Below, one piece after another: positions 18,299 to 26,520 of a stretch of 64,000 bases of DNA. Position 1 is the stretch's first letter. Each line of letters opens with the position of its first letter. The position numbers and the translations under genes were made by a program. The DNA lies in assembly GCA_963837325.1 (NCBI GenBank), contig CAWIMV010000002.1, forward strand, positions 682,001 to 746,000, read 5' to 3'. This stretch comes from CAVQKZ01 sp963837325 (lineage in GTDB: Bacteria; Actinomycetota; Actinomycetes; Mycobacteriales; Jatrophihabitantaceae). Below the pieces are notes generated by a model, which was given only the letters and a program-made list of their open reading frames with translations, searched no databases and was not told the origin of the DNA.

Positions 18299-19450
18299 GT
18301 GGATCTACACAGTGACATCGAGTTCCTGAGCGATGACGGCCGGGTCGTGCAGGCCGGCGACGACGACGTGGTCGAATTCAGCCCGACCCGGGTGCCGGCC
18401 TGGATCGGTTGGCTGGGCGCCGTAGCCGTCGCGGCCGGCCTGATCGTGCTCATCACGTCCCAAGGTGCGCCCAAGCAGCCGGTGGCTCCGGCCCTGCCTG
18501 AGCCCGGCTCGGTGGTGGCGTCCGGACCGGTGCCGGCTCCGCTGACGACCGGTCTTGGGGTGCCTTTGTCGCTCGGCCGCGCGGAGGTCTACGACGCCGT
18601 GCTGTCCGGCGGCGCGTTCTACTTCGTGCAGGACGGTGAGCTCAGCGAGATCACCCCGATTTACCGCGCGGCACCCACGTACGCGCGGACCAAGCAAATC
18701 TTTCTGCCGTCGCTGGACGAGGCTACGCCGTCGGCGCGGCTGGTCCTTGACGCTGGGCAACACCGGTTGTGGGTCGTCGTGGAGGACGTGCCCGGCGGGG
18801 CCATCGTCGAAGTCGACGCTGAGGGCCTTCGGCCGCTCGCCCACTGGACCTGGCGCGAGCCGGTCGGCGAGGCGGCTGCCCTGGGTGGCCACCTGTACCT
18901 ATCGACCCCGTCTGGGGTGGTCGATATCGCGCCCGGCGCGGCACAGCCGGCGCCGATCGCCGCGTTGCGCGGGTACGGCGGTTCGATCGTGGCCGATCCC
19001 CGGCGGGGGCGGGTGCTCGTGCTCAGCCACGCGCCGAACTCCCACGTGCGGGTGCTGCGTCCGGACGGCACGGTAAGCCGCGCCCCGGGCGTGCTGCCCT
19101 TCGCGAAGGGGACGATGGGCGTCACCGCTGACGGCGTCATCTGGGCCGCCGGATTCGGTGACCACGGCGCCGAACTGGTTCGGTTGGATCCAGCCCGACT
19201 GGCCGCGACGACGGTCAGCCCGCTCGCGAAGGACCTCGGTCCGGGAGCGGTCATCGTCGCGGGCGGCGACCGCAGCGTGTGGGTGCGCGACGGGGGGTCG
19301 ATCGGGCCACTGTGGTGCGTCGACGCTCGCAGCGGTGCGGGCATGCGGCAGTGGGATGTGCCCGGCACCGTGACGTCGCAGCGCGGCCGGGCCTACGTCA
19401 CCACCGACACCCTCGTGCGGCCGCTCGTCCTGCACGGCTGCGCCGGCTGA
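18299..19450 (+). CDS. Membrane-anchored beta-propeller-like protein, paralogue 2
   Basis: A 383-aa tandem paralogue of the preceding gene with the same plan: acidic head (DIEFLSDDGRVVQAGDDDVV), a helix at about residues 37-56, then an extracytoplasmic repeat domain ending LGPGAVIVAGGDRSVWVR, LWCVDARSGA and RPLVLHGCAG. GTG start at 18299 after a GAAAGGGGGC purine stretch. The C-terminal cysteine is conserved in both copies, as is one in LWCVD, suggesting a disulphide. It arose by local duplication. Convergent with the siderophore-interacting gene. Confidence 0.72.
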   Translation: MDLHSDIEFLSDDGRVVQAGDDDVVEFSPTRVPAWIGWLGAVAVAAGLIVLITSQGAPKQPVAPALPEPGSVVASGPVPAPLTTGLGVPLSLGRAEVYDAVLSGGAFYFVQDGELSEITPIYRAAPTYARTKQIFLPSLDEATPSARLVLDAGQHRLWVVVEDVPGGAIVEVDAEGLRPLAHWTWREPVGEAAALGGHLYLSTPSGVVDIAPGAAQPAPIAALRGYGGSIVADPRRGRVLVLSHAPNSHVRVLRPDGTVSRAPGVLPFAKGTMGVTADGVIWAAGFGDHGAELVRLDPARLAATTVSPLAKDLGPGAVIVAGGDRSVWVRDGGSIGPLWCVDARSGAGMRQWDVPGTVTSQRGRAYVTTDTLVRPLVLHGCAG

Positions 19451-19495
19451 TTCGGCGCGGCGTACCGCGGTCCCGGACCCTGCCCACCTGCGCGA

Positions 19496-20215
19496 TCACT
19501 CGGATGAGGCGGGGGACCGTCCGGCGATCCGGTCCGGGCGGCCGATGTTCCAGTAGCCCTTGACGAATATCGCGTCGTGGGGGAGTCCGCGGGCCTCGAG
19601 CATTGCCCGCAGCGCCACCATCGTGCGGGTCTCGCCCATGAGGTAGCCGTGCCCGGAACCCTCCGGCAGTGTCAGCGCACGCAGCGCCGGCGCCAGCAGT
19701 TCCGGGGTTCCCGCCGCAACGTGGCGACGGTGCAGCCAATGCACCTCGGTCGACGGTGCCAGCGGGAGCTCGTCGGACGCGCCGGCCACCTCAACGACGG
19801 CGATCGCGCGCTCGGCCGCGGGCAGAGCGGCGCAAACCGCGGCGATGGCCGGCAGCGCCGACTCGTCCCCGACCAGCAGGTGCCAATCGGCGGGCGTCAA
19901 TTCCAGCTTGCCCCGCGGGCCCTGAAACTCGACGACATCGCCGAGGGCGGCGGTGGCGCCCCACGTGGAGCCCGGGCCATGGCCGTGCACGAGTACGTCG
20001 AGGTCCAGCTCGCCGCGGTCGGACCGGGCGTGGCGGATCGTGTAGCGCCGCTTGACCCGTCGCCCGCTGTCCTCGCGCAGGAACAGCTCGACGTCCTGGG
20101 CCGGCCGGGTCGCGACGCCGAGCATGGTGTCGGCCTGCACGGTGACGCGTCGCATGCGAGGCGTGAGCTGAGACGCCCCCACAACGGTGGCCCGGTGCCG
20201 GGGCGAGCTGCGCAT
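19496..20215 (-). CDS. Siderophore-interacting protein (FAD ferric reductase)
   Basis: Cytosolic flavin-dependent ferric-siderophore reductase of the SIP (ViuB/YqjH) family, about 239 aa. The FAD-binding beta-barrel includes TPRMRRVTV and the RRYTIRHA signature (RxYTxR) followed by ELDLDVLVHGHGPGSTWG. The NAD(P)H domain has LLVGDESALPAIAAV and ends GYLMGETRTM, EARGLPHDAIFVKGYWNIGR. The start MRSSPRHRA (20215) is preferred over an ATG at 20230, which falls inside a palindromic repeat. No siderophore genes lie beside it. Confidence 0.88.
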   Translation of the reverse strand: MRSSPRHRATVVGASQLTPRMRRVTVQADTMLGVATRPAQDVELFLREDSGRRVKRRYTIRHARSDRGELDLDVLVHGHGPGSTWGATAALGDVVEFQGPRGKLELTPADWHLLVGDESALPAIAAVCAALPAAERAIAVVEVAGASDELPLAPSTEVHWLHRRHVAAGTPELLAPALRALTLPEGSGHGYLMGETRTMVALRAMLEARGLPHDAIFVKGYWNIGRPDRIAGRSPASSE

Positions 20216-20216
20216 G

Positions 20217-20271
20217 CCCCGATTGTGCAACTTCTGACCGCCTCACGCGGCCGGAAGTTGCACAATCGGGG
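20217..20271. repeat. REP-like palindrome, copy 2
   Basis: Arms CCCCGATTGTGCAACTTC (20217-20234) and its perfect complement (20254-20271). The sequence matches the palindrome at 63560 and partly the one at 8788. It lies between two divergent genes, so it cannot be serving as a plain 3' terminator here. Confidence 0.85.
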
Positions 20272-20301
20272 GCCGGAGCTGGGACGGCGCATGATGGACA
20301 C

Positions 20302-21672
20302 GTGGCCATCAGCGTCTTCGACCTGTTCACCGTCGGCATCGGTCCGTCGAGCTCGCACACCGTCGGGCCGATGCGGGCCGCCCACACGTTCGCGCGAGGG
20401 CTCAGCGACGACGGTCTGCTCGGCGACGTGGCCCGGGTGCGGGCCGAACTGTTCGGCTCACTCGGCGCCACCGGGCACGGGCACGGCAGTGACCGCGCGG
20501 TCATCCTCGGCCTCGAGGGCGAACGGCCGGAGACCGTCGACACCAGCACGGTACGAGAGCGCGCCGCCGCGGTGCGCTCCAGCGGCCGGATCAGTCTCCT
20601 CGGCAAGCACGACGCCGCCCTGGTCGACGACGACCTCGTCCTGCACCGGCGCACGAGCCTGCCCTTCCATCCGAATGGGATGCGCTTTTTCGCCTACTCC
20701 GCAACTGACGAGCTGCTGCGCGAGCGCACCTTCTACTCCGTCGGCGGCGGCTTCGTCGTGGACGAGGCGGCGGCCGGCGCCGACCGCATCAAGGCTGACG
20801 ACACGGTATTGCCGCTGCCGTTCACTACCGGCGCCGAACTGCTCCTGCGGTGCGCGGAGTCGGGGCTGCCGATCAGCGGCGTGATGCTGGCCAACGAGAA
20901 GGTCTGGCGCAGCGAGGACGAGGTGCGGGCCGGCCTGCTGAACATCTGGACGGTGATGCAGGAGTGCGTGCAGAACGGGTGGTCGCACCGCGGCGTGCTG
21001 CCCGGCGGCCTGAAGGTGCCGCGCCGGGCGCCCGAGCTCTACCACCTGCTCTGCGCCGAGCCCTACTCGACCGACCCGCTGCGGGTGATGGACTGGGTCA
21101 ACCTGTTCGCCCTGGCCGTCAACGAGGAGAACGCCGCGGGCGGACGGGTCGTGACCGCACCGACGAACGGCGCGGCCGGCGTGCTGCCGGCGGTGCTGCA
21201 CTACTACGTGCGGTTCGTGCCCGGCGCGTCCGAGGACGGCGTCATCCGGTTCCTGCTCACGGCAGCCGCGATCGGCGTGCTCTACAAGGAGAACGCGTCC
21301 ATCTCCGGGGCTGAGGTGGGCTGCCAGGGCGAGGTCGGCTCGGCCTGTTCGATGGCGGCCGGCGCCCTGTGCGAGGTGTTGGGTGGGACCCCGGAGCAGG
21401 CGGAGAACGCGGCTGAGATCGGGATGGAACACAACTTGGGTCTTACCTGCGACCCGGTCGGGGGGCTGGTCCAAGTGCCTTGCATCGAACGCAACGCGAT
21501 GGCCGCGGTGAAGGCGATCAACGCTGCTCGCATCGCCCTGCGCGGCGACGGACAGCACATCGTCAGCCTGGACAAGGTGATCAAGACGATGCGCGAGACC
21601 GGGGCGGACATGAAGGTGAAGTACAAGGAGACTGCCCGCGGCGGCCTGGCGGTCAACGTCATCGAGTGCTGA
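20302..21672 (+). CDS. sdaA: L-serine ammonia-lyase, single-chain
   Basis: Iron-sulfur serine dehydratase converting L-serine to pyruvate and ammonia, 456 aa, with alpha and beta domains fused in one chain. The N-terminal beta domain has FTVGIGPSSSHTVGPMRAA. The alpha domain contains TAPTNGAAGVLPAVL and the cysteine-bearing SGAEVGCQGEVGSACSMAA and GLTCDPVGGLVQVPCIERN, the candidate cluster ligands. GTG start at 20302. It ends before a strong bidirectional terminator shared with the convergent MFS gene. Confidence 0.95.
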   Translation: MAISVFDLFTVGIGPSSSHTVGPMRAAHTFARGLSDDGLLGDVARVRAELFGSLGATGHGHGSDRAVILGLEGERPETVDTSTVRERAAAVRSSGRISLLGKHDAALVDDDLVLHRRTSLPFHPNGMRFFAYSATDELLRERTFYSVGGGFVVDEAAAGADRIKADDTVLPLPFTTGAELLLRCAESGLPISGVMLANEKVWRSEDEVRAGLLNIWTVMQECVQNGWSHRGVLPGGLKVPRRAPELYHLLCAEPYSTDPLRVMDWVNLFALAVNEENAAGGRVVTAPTNGAAGVLPAVLHYYVRFVPGASEDGVIRFLLTAAAIGVLYKENASISGAEVGCQGEVGSACSMAAGALCEVLGGTPEQAENAAEIGMEHNLGLTCDPVGGLVQVPCIERNAMAAVKAINAARIALRGDGQHIVSLDKVIKTMRETGADMKVKYKETARGGLAVNVIEC

Positions 21673-21700
21673 GCGAGCTGCGGCGACCGCTGAATGTGGA

Positions 21701-21736
21701 CAGCGGGAGCCGCCCATCACTGGGCGACTCCCGCTG
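21701..21736. terminator. Bidirectional terminator, sdaA / MFS
   Basis: Stem of 16 nt: 21701-21716 (CAGCGGGAGCCGCCCA) pairs with 21721-21736 apart from one C:A mismatch, with a TCAC loop. It lies between convergent genes. Confidence 0.8.
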
Positions 21737-21751
21737 GGGGGAAAGCCTCGA

Positions 21752-23431
21752 TCAGACCGGAACGGCGATCTCTTCGTTCTGGACCTCCGTCGGGAGGTCC
21801 TTTTTCTTGATCTGGATCACGAACAACGCGACCACGAGTGCGACGACTGCGAACATCGCCGCCGCGAAGAACCCCTGACCGGATGCGTGGGCCTGCAGGT
21901 CGTGGCCGAAGCTGCTGTACGGCCCGCTGAAGAATCCTGCCGCCGGCCCACGGTCCTTCGCGGGTAGGCCGTCGATGAACTTCTTGATGTCGCCCTTTTG
22001 CACGTTGTTGCTGCCGGCCTTGTGCACGAAGTCACCGAGCGGACCCTGCAGGGAACCGGGCAACCTGCTGATGGCCTGCCCGAGCTTGGCCGTGTGGTCG
22101 TGGGCGTAGTTCTTCGCCGACGTGGCGAACACCGTGGCCAGCACCGACAGCCCGATGGAACCGCCCACCTGCTGGCCGACGTTGAGCAGCGCCGAGGCGA
22201 GACCGGCGTCGGTCTGGGCCACCTTGGACACGGCCACCGTGGTCAGCGGGACGAACAGGAATCCCATCGCCACCGCCAGGACGATCATGCCGGGCAGCAG
22301 CACACGGCCGTAACTGGCGTTGGCGTCGACCGTGGACAGCCACAGCAGCGACACCGTCAACAACGACGTGCCGATGACGATCAGTGGCTTGGGCCCGAAC
22401 CTCGGCAGCAGTTTCGACACCACCTGCGACACCCCACCGATGACGAACGCCACCGGTAGGAAGGCGAAGCCGGTCTTGAGCGCGCTGTAGTCGCGCACGC
22501 CTTGGATGAAGAAGGTGATGAAGTAGAACATGCCGAACATGGCCGCACCCACGACCAGCATGACCAGGTACGTGCCGCTGCGGTTGCGCTCCTCGAAGAT
22601 CCGCATGGGCATCATCGGCTCGGGCGTGCCGTAGGCCTCGTAGAGCACGAAGCCGACGAGCAGGGCCACCGCGGTGGTGAACACGGCGAACGTCGTCGTG
22701 TTGCCCCAGCCGTCGTGAGCCACGTGAATGAAGCCGTAGACGAGCGAGACCATGCCGGCGACGGAGAGCAACGCGCCGATCACGTCGAAGCGGCCCTTCA
22801 GGCGCTCAGTCTGGTGCAGGTACATGAACGCGCCGGTCATGAGCAGCACGCCGATCGGCACGTTGACGAACAGCACCCAACGCCAGCTGAAGTAGTTGGT
22901 GAGGACGCCACCGAGCAGCAGCCCGAGAGCCGCGCCGGCGCCGGAGACGGCGGCGTACACCGCCACCGCGCGGTTGCGCTCGGTGCCTTCTTCAAATTCG
23001 TTGGTGATCAGCGACAGGGCGGTGGGCGCGGCGATCGCGCCGCCGATGCCCTGGACCACCCGTCCGGCCAGCAGCAGCGGGAAGTTGACCGCGATGCCAC
23101 CGAGGAAACTGCCGAGGGTGAACAGACCGAGCCCGACGATGAACATCCGTCGCCGCCCGAAGATGTCGGCGGCGCGTCCGCCGAGCAGCAGCAGCCCACC
23201 GAACGCGAGGGTGTACGCGTTGAGGGCCCAGGTCATGTCGGTCTGGTTCTTGTCGAAGTAGGCGCCCATCGAGGGCAGTGCGATGTTGACGATCGTGCCG
23301 TCGAGCACGACCATCAACTGCGCACCGGCGATGAGCAGGAGGATGAGGATGCGGCTGGCGTGACGGCGAGCGCCGCGCTCGCCAGTGCGGGCACGCGGGG
23401 CCAGAGTGTCGGACACGGGATGATGCTCCAT
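21752..23431 (-). CDS. MFS drug exporter, DHA2 (EmrB/QacA) family
   Basis: A 14-helix proton-coupled multidrug exporter of 559 aa. Motif A is GGRAADIFGRRRMF, motif C-type VVQGIGGAIAAPTALSLITN, and helix 1 carries LDGTIVNIALPSMG, the DHA2 signature with the membrane-embedded aspartate. A large extracytoplasmic loop (about residues 470-530, NVQKGDIKKFIDGLPAKDRG) precedes the last helix. Start ATG 23431 (MEHHPVSDTL) is preferred to a longer frame that runs through the promoter. It is divergent from a TetR gene, the usual arrangement for a drug-inducible efflux pair; substrates cannot be read from sequence. Confidence 0.92.
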   Translation of the reverse strand: MEHHPVSDTLAPRARTGERGARRHASRILILLLIAGAQLMVVLDGTIVNIALPSMGAYFDKNQTDMTWALNAYTLAFGGLLLLGGRAADIFGRRRMFIVGLGLFTLGSFLGGIAVNFPLLLAGRVVQGIGGAIAAPTALSLITNEFEEGTERNRAVAVYAAVSGAGAALGLLLGGVLTNYFSWRWVLFVNVPIGVLLMTGAFMYLHQTERLKGRFDVIGALLSVAGMVSLVYGFIHVAHDGWGNTTTFAVFTTAVALLVGFVLYEAYGTPEPMMPMRIFEERNRSGTYLVMLVVGAAMFGMFYFITFFIQGVRDYSALKTGFAFLPVAFVIGGVSQVVSKLLPRFGPKPLIVIGTSLLTVSLLWLSTVDANASYGRVLLPGMIVLAVAMGFLFVPLTTVAVSKVAQTDAGLASALLNVGQQVGGSIGLSVLATVFATSAKNYAHDHTAKLGQAISRLPGSLQGPLGDFVHKAGSNNVQKGDIKKFIDGLPAKDRGPAAGFFSGPYSSFGHDLQAHASGQGFFAAAMFAVVALVVALFVIQIKKKDLPTEVQNEEIAVPV

Positions 23432-23591
23432 TCCAAATTGGTCTAGACGTCCAGCCTCCCAGGCCCGGACAACTGGTTTTAGTAGACGCACACGTTCACT
23501 ATTAAGCTAGAGTAGAGGCACGGCGTTAGAGAACGCAAGCGTGCACTACTGAGTGTTCGCTGACAGCATGACGGAGGGGTGTGACAACCGG
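23432..23591. promoter_or_regulatory. Divergent MFS/tetR promoter with candidate operators
   Basis: The spacer holds two short palindromes suited to a TetR dimer: GTCTAGAC near 23441-23448, just upstream of the MFS start, and GCGTT (23523-23527) / AACGC (23532-23536). The AT-richer core TTCACTATTAAGCTAGAGTA probably contains the overlapping promoters. For tetR, GGAGGGG at 23573-23579 is the likely ribosome site. Confidence 0.5.
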
Positions 23592-24209
23592 ATGACGGCA
23601 GTGCGAACCGAGTTGAACAGCACCCAACGCAAGCGTGGCGTTGCCCTCGAAGACGCCATCCGCGAGGCCGCCTACGCCGAGCTGACCGAGGTCGGCTACA
23701 CCCAGTTCACCGTCGAAGCCGTCGCGGCCCGGGCCCGGACCGGCAAGGCGAGCATCTACCGACGCTGGCCGACCAAGCAGGCCCTGGTGCTCGATTCGCT
23801 GTGTGCCGGCCTGCCCACCGCCCGCCAATGCGGCCTGTCGAGCGACCTGTACGGCGAGATGTCCACTGCCGATGCACTCCGGCAGGTCGCCCGTGCCATC
23901 AACGCCATCCTGGCCAGCCCGGCCGGCGACGCGATCCGGGCGGTCAAGTGCGAGGCTTCGGCCGATCCGGAACTCGCCCGCGAGATCGACGAACGGTTCC
24001 AGGCGCCCCGCCGGGCGGCCCTGCTGGACCTGCTGCGCCGCGGCGTCGAACGAGGTGAGGTGCGACCCGAAGCCGTCTGCCAACTGGTCGCCGACGTCTT
24101 GCCGGCGGTGCTGACCCATCGCGTGCTGGTCCAGCGTGAGCGGATCACCGAGCGCGACATCGTCGCCATCATCGAGCAGATCATCATCCCGCTCGTCGAG
24201 GTCCGATAA
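23592..24209 (+). CDS. TetR/AcrR family repressor
   Basis: A 205-aa regulator. The N-terminal helix-turn-helix reads AIREAAYAELTEVGYTQFTV, EAVAARARTGKASIYRRWPT, KQALV, the TetR pattern. The ligand-binding half is typical of the TetR_C_11-like exporters' regulators (ADPELAREIDERFQAPRRAA). ATG 23592 is chosen because the conserved HTH begins soon after and a GGAGGGG precedes it; in-frame GTG 23553 and ATG 23568 are alternatives. It probably represses the divergent MFS exporter and itself. A hairpin at 24272 ends the unit. Confidence 0.9.
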   Translation: MTAVRTELNSTQRKRGVALEDAIREAAYAELTEVGYTQFTVEAVAARARTGKASIYRRWPTKQALVLDSLCAGLPTARQCGLSSDLYGEMSTADALRQVARAINAILASPAGDAIRAVKCEASADPELAREIDERFQAPRRAALLDLLRRGVERGEVRPEAVCQLVADVLPAVLTHRVLVQRERITERDIVAIIEQIIIPLVEVR

Positions 24210-24271
24210 CGGCACCGGCGCCGGGCCCGGCCCGGCGGGCGGGCGAGCCGGCCCGGTACGGCACGATAGGG

Positions 24272-24300
24272 GTGCGCGCCCACAACAGTTGTGGGCGCAC
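24272..24300 (+). terminator. Hairpin downstream of tetR
   Basis: GTGCGCGCCCACAAC pairs with GTTGTGGGCGCAC across a 1-nt centre, with a single bulged base. It sits between tetR and the MprF-like gene. Confidence 0.65.
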
Positions 24301-24339
24301 CCGGAGGGTCGGGTCGCAGCGTCGAGGGAGTCGGCAACC

Positions 24340-26091
24340 GTGTCTGCGCCGGTGCAGCACCCGGCCGCCGAGGTCCCATCGCCGGGCCGCGGCCAGCGAT
24401 TCCGCAGCGGTTACCTGCGCCGGGCACCCGGCATCATTGCCACGATCTCGGCCCTACTGGGCCTGTTGACGCTCGTCGGGGCGTTGGACTCGCACGAGCG
24501 GTTCCGGGTGCACGCGATCACCCGGGTCATCCCCGTGCCCGCGTCCGCCGCGGCTACCGCGATCGGCGCCGTGGCCGGGCTGCTGCTGTTGCGCCTCGCT
24601 GCGGCCCTGCGCAAGCGCAAGCGCCGCGCCTGGCGCGCCGCGGTCGTCATCGCGGCGATCATGACCGTGACCCATGTCGTGCGCGGCGTGCGAGTCGGTG
24701 AAGCGGCCTTTTCACTCATCCTGCTCGTCCTGCTGATCACCGCCCGCTCGCGCTACACGGCCAAGTCCGACCCGCGCAGCCGCTGGTTCGCCGCCCTTGT
24801 CTTCATCCAGTTCACATTCGTCGCGGTCGGTTACGGCCTGCTCCTGCTGTGGGCCTACCGCAGCAAGTTGGTTGGGCACCCGTCGTTCGGGGACCAGTTC
24901 AAGGAGGTGCTCGCGTCACTGGTCGGCGCGGGCGGCAATTTCGTCGCGATCCGCGGCGAGCGCTTCGACGACATCCTGCACGGCACCCTGTTCGGCTTCG
25001 GGTTGCTCACCGTCGTCGCGGTCGCGTTGCTGGCGCTGCGCCCGTCCGAGCCCATTGCCCGGCTTTCCCGTGACGACGAACAGCGGTTGCGCGCCCTGCT
25101 GGCCAAACAGGGCGAGCGTGATTCCCTCGGCTACTTCGCGCTGCGCCGGGACAAGTCGGTCGTGTGGTCGGCCACGGGGAAGGCGGCGATCACCTATCGC
25201 GTGGTGCAGGGCGTGGCGCTGGCCAGCGGTGACCCGATCGGCGACCCGGAGGCCTGGCCCGGCGCGATCGCGGTCTACCGGCGGTTGGTGGAGGAGTACG
25301 GCTGGACGCCGGCGGTCATCGGCTGCAGCGAGTTGGGCGCGACGGTGTTCAAACGCGAATACGACCTGACCGCGCTCGCGCTGGGCGACGAAGCGGTTGT
25401 CGATGTCGACGACTTCACCCTTGACGGGCGGCCCATGCGTGGCGTGCGCCAGGCTTGCACCCGCGTTGCCCGAGCCGGCTACGAACTGCGGGTACGGCGC
25501 GTCCGCGACCTCAGCGCGGCCGAAGTCTCCGAACTGGTTCGGGCGGCGGACGCCTGGCGTGGCGACGCGGTGGAGCGCGGGTTCTCGATGGCGCTGTCGC
25601 GCCTCGGTGATCCGGCCGACGGTGACTGTGTCGTGGCCAGCGCCTATCACGGCGGCACGCTCGCCGGGTTCCTGCATTTCGTGCCGTGGGGTTGCCGCGG
25701 GCTCTCCCTCGACCTGATGCGGCGCGACCGATCGGCCGACAACGGTCTCAACGAGTTCATGATCGCCAAGATCGTCGAGGCGGCCCCGCAGTTCGGGATC
25801 GAGCGGGTGTCGCTGAACTTCGCGGCATTCCGGGACGCCATCGAACGCGGTGAACGCATCGGAGCCGGCCCGATCCTGCGGGCCTGGCGCTGGCTGCTCG
25901 TCTTCGCGTCGCGGTGGTGGCAGATCGAGACGCTGTACCGGTTCAACGTCAAGTTCCGGCCGTATTGGGAACCCCGGTTCATCTCGTTCCCGTCCTCGCG
26001 CGACATTCCGCGGATCGCGATCGCGGCACTCGAGGCAGAAGCGTTCATCGTCCGGCCGCACAAGCTCAAGCGACTGCTCGGCCGGGTCTAG
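24340..26091 (+). CDS. DUF2156 / MprF-like membrane protein
   Basis: A 583-aa protein with an N-terminal membrane part (about five or six helices up to residue ~240) and a cytosolic C-terminal DUF2156 domain. That domain is a tandem GNAT-like fold found in lysyl-phosphatidylglycerol synthases. C-terminal marks are GYFALRRDKSVVWS, GVALASGDPIGDPEAW, CSELGATVFKREY, LHFVPWGCRGLSLDLMRRDR, GLNEFMIAKIVEA and VSLNFAAFRDAIERGERIGAG. The GTG at 24340 follows GAGGGAG. It most likely transfers an amino acid from aminoacyl-tRNA to a membrane lipid, lowering surface charge. The lysyl-tRNA synthetase domain of mycobacterial LysX is absent. Confidence 0.85.
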   Translation: MSAPVQHPAAEVPSPGRGQRFRSGYLRRAPGIIATISALLGLLTLVGALDSHERFRVHAITRVIPVPASAAATAIGAVAGLLLLRLAAALRKRKRRAWRAAVVIAAIMTVTHVVRGVRVGEAAFSLILLVLLITARSRYTAKSDPRSRWFAALVFIQFTFVAVGYGLLLLWAYRSKLVGHPSFGDQFKEVLASLVGAGGNFVAIRGERFDDILHGTLFGFGLLTVVAVALLALRPSEPIARLSRDDEQRLRALLAKQGERDSLGYFALRRDKSVVWSATGKAAITYRVVQGVALASGDPIGDPEAWPGAIAVYRRLVEEYGWTPAVIGCSELGATVFKREYDLTALALGDEAVVDVDDFTLDGRPMRGVRQACTRVARAGYELRVRRVRDLSAAEVSELVRAADAWRGDAVERGFSMALSRLGDPADGDCVVASAYHGGTLAGFLHFVPWGCRGLSLDLMRRDRSADNGLNEFMIAKIVEAAPQFGIERVSLNFAAFRDAIERGERIGAGPILRAWRWLLVFASRWWQIETLYRFNVKFRPYWEPRFISFPSSRDIPRIAIAALEAEAFIVRPHKLKRLLGRV

Positions 26092-26190
26092 CCACCTGGT
26101 GCTGCGCCAGTTTTGGTCGCGTCGGCGGCGACCTTGTAGGCTTTCGGCCCGGTGGCAGAACAGCGCGGCCGCGTGCTGCATCGGTCCCCA

Positions 26191-26280
26191 GGAGGCTTCG
26201 CCTAGTCTGGTCTATGGCGCCGCACTGCTAATGCGGTTTGGGTCTCAAGCCCATCCCGGGTTCGAATCCCGGAGCCTCCG
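26191..26280 (+). tRNA. tRNA-Ser(GCT)
   Basis: A 90-nt class II tRNA. The acceptor GGAGGCT pairs with AGCCTCC plus discriminator G. The anticodon arm is CCGCA-CTGCTAA-TGCGG, giving GCT. A long variable arm (GGGTCTCAAGCCC) and the T arm CCGGGTTCGAATCCCGG are present. CCA is not encoded. Confidence 0.96.
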
Positions 26281-26350
26281 CGGGTTGCGCTCCGAGCGAC
26301 CGATCGGGTGCTCTGCGGTGACCCGGTAGCATCGTCGATCGGCACATCCA

Positions 26351-26423
26351 GCGCCCGTAGCTCAACGGATAGAGCACTTGACTACGGATCAAGAGGTTGC
26401 AGGTTCGAGTCCTGCCGGGCGCG
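26351..26423 (+). tRNA. tRNA-Arg(ACG)
   Basis: A 73-nt tRNA. The acceptor GCGCCCG pairs with CGGGCGC plus discriminator G. The anticodon arm is CTTGA-CTACGGA-TCAAG, anticodon ACG. The T arm reads GCAGG-TTCGAGT-CCTGC. The gene from the anticodon loop to the 3' end (26382-26424) is repeated exactly at 48689 and 50893, so it is the integration target and the left attachment site of the downstream element. The insertion leaves the tRNA intact. Confidence 0.97.
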
Positions 26424-26424
26424 C
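26382..26424 (+). repeat. attL core, 43-bp tRNA-Arg 3' end
   Basis: CTACGGATCAAG through GCGCGC. It is identical over 43 nt to 48689-48731 and to 50893-50935. It starts in the anticodon loop and ends just past the discriminator base, the standard crossover segment for tyrosine integrases at tRNAs. Confidence 0.95.
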
Positions 26425-26434
26425 ATCACGAGAG

Positions 26435-26449
26435 CCCCGAACTTCGGGG
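26435..26449 (+). terminator. Hairpin after tRNA-Arg
   Basis: CCCCGAA/TTCGGGG around a central C, followed by ATCGATCATATTTT. A compact terminator-like stem just inside the left end of the element, possibly also supplying a terminator to the tRNA after integration. Confidence 0.6.
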
Positions 26450-26484
26450 ATCGATCATATTTTGGTAAACCGTGAGTTGATCAA

Positions 26485-26505
26485 TGTCAATCGGTCTGTC
26501 ATTCA
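26485..26505 (+). repeat. Candidate integrase arm site, left
   Basis: The 21-nt word TGTCAATCGGTCTGTCATTC then A matches 48575-48595 at 19 of 21 positions, in the same orientation. In the circular form the two would flank the attP core. This makes them candidates for arm-type integrase or excisionase binding sites. Confidence 0.55.
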
Positions 26506-26520
26506 GATAGCATCCGATTT

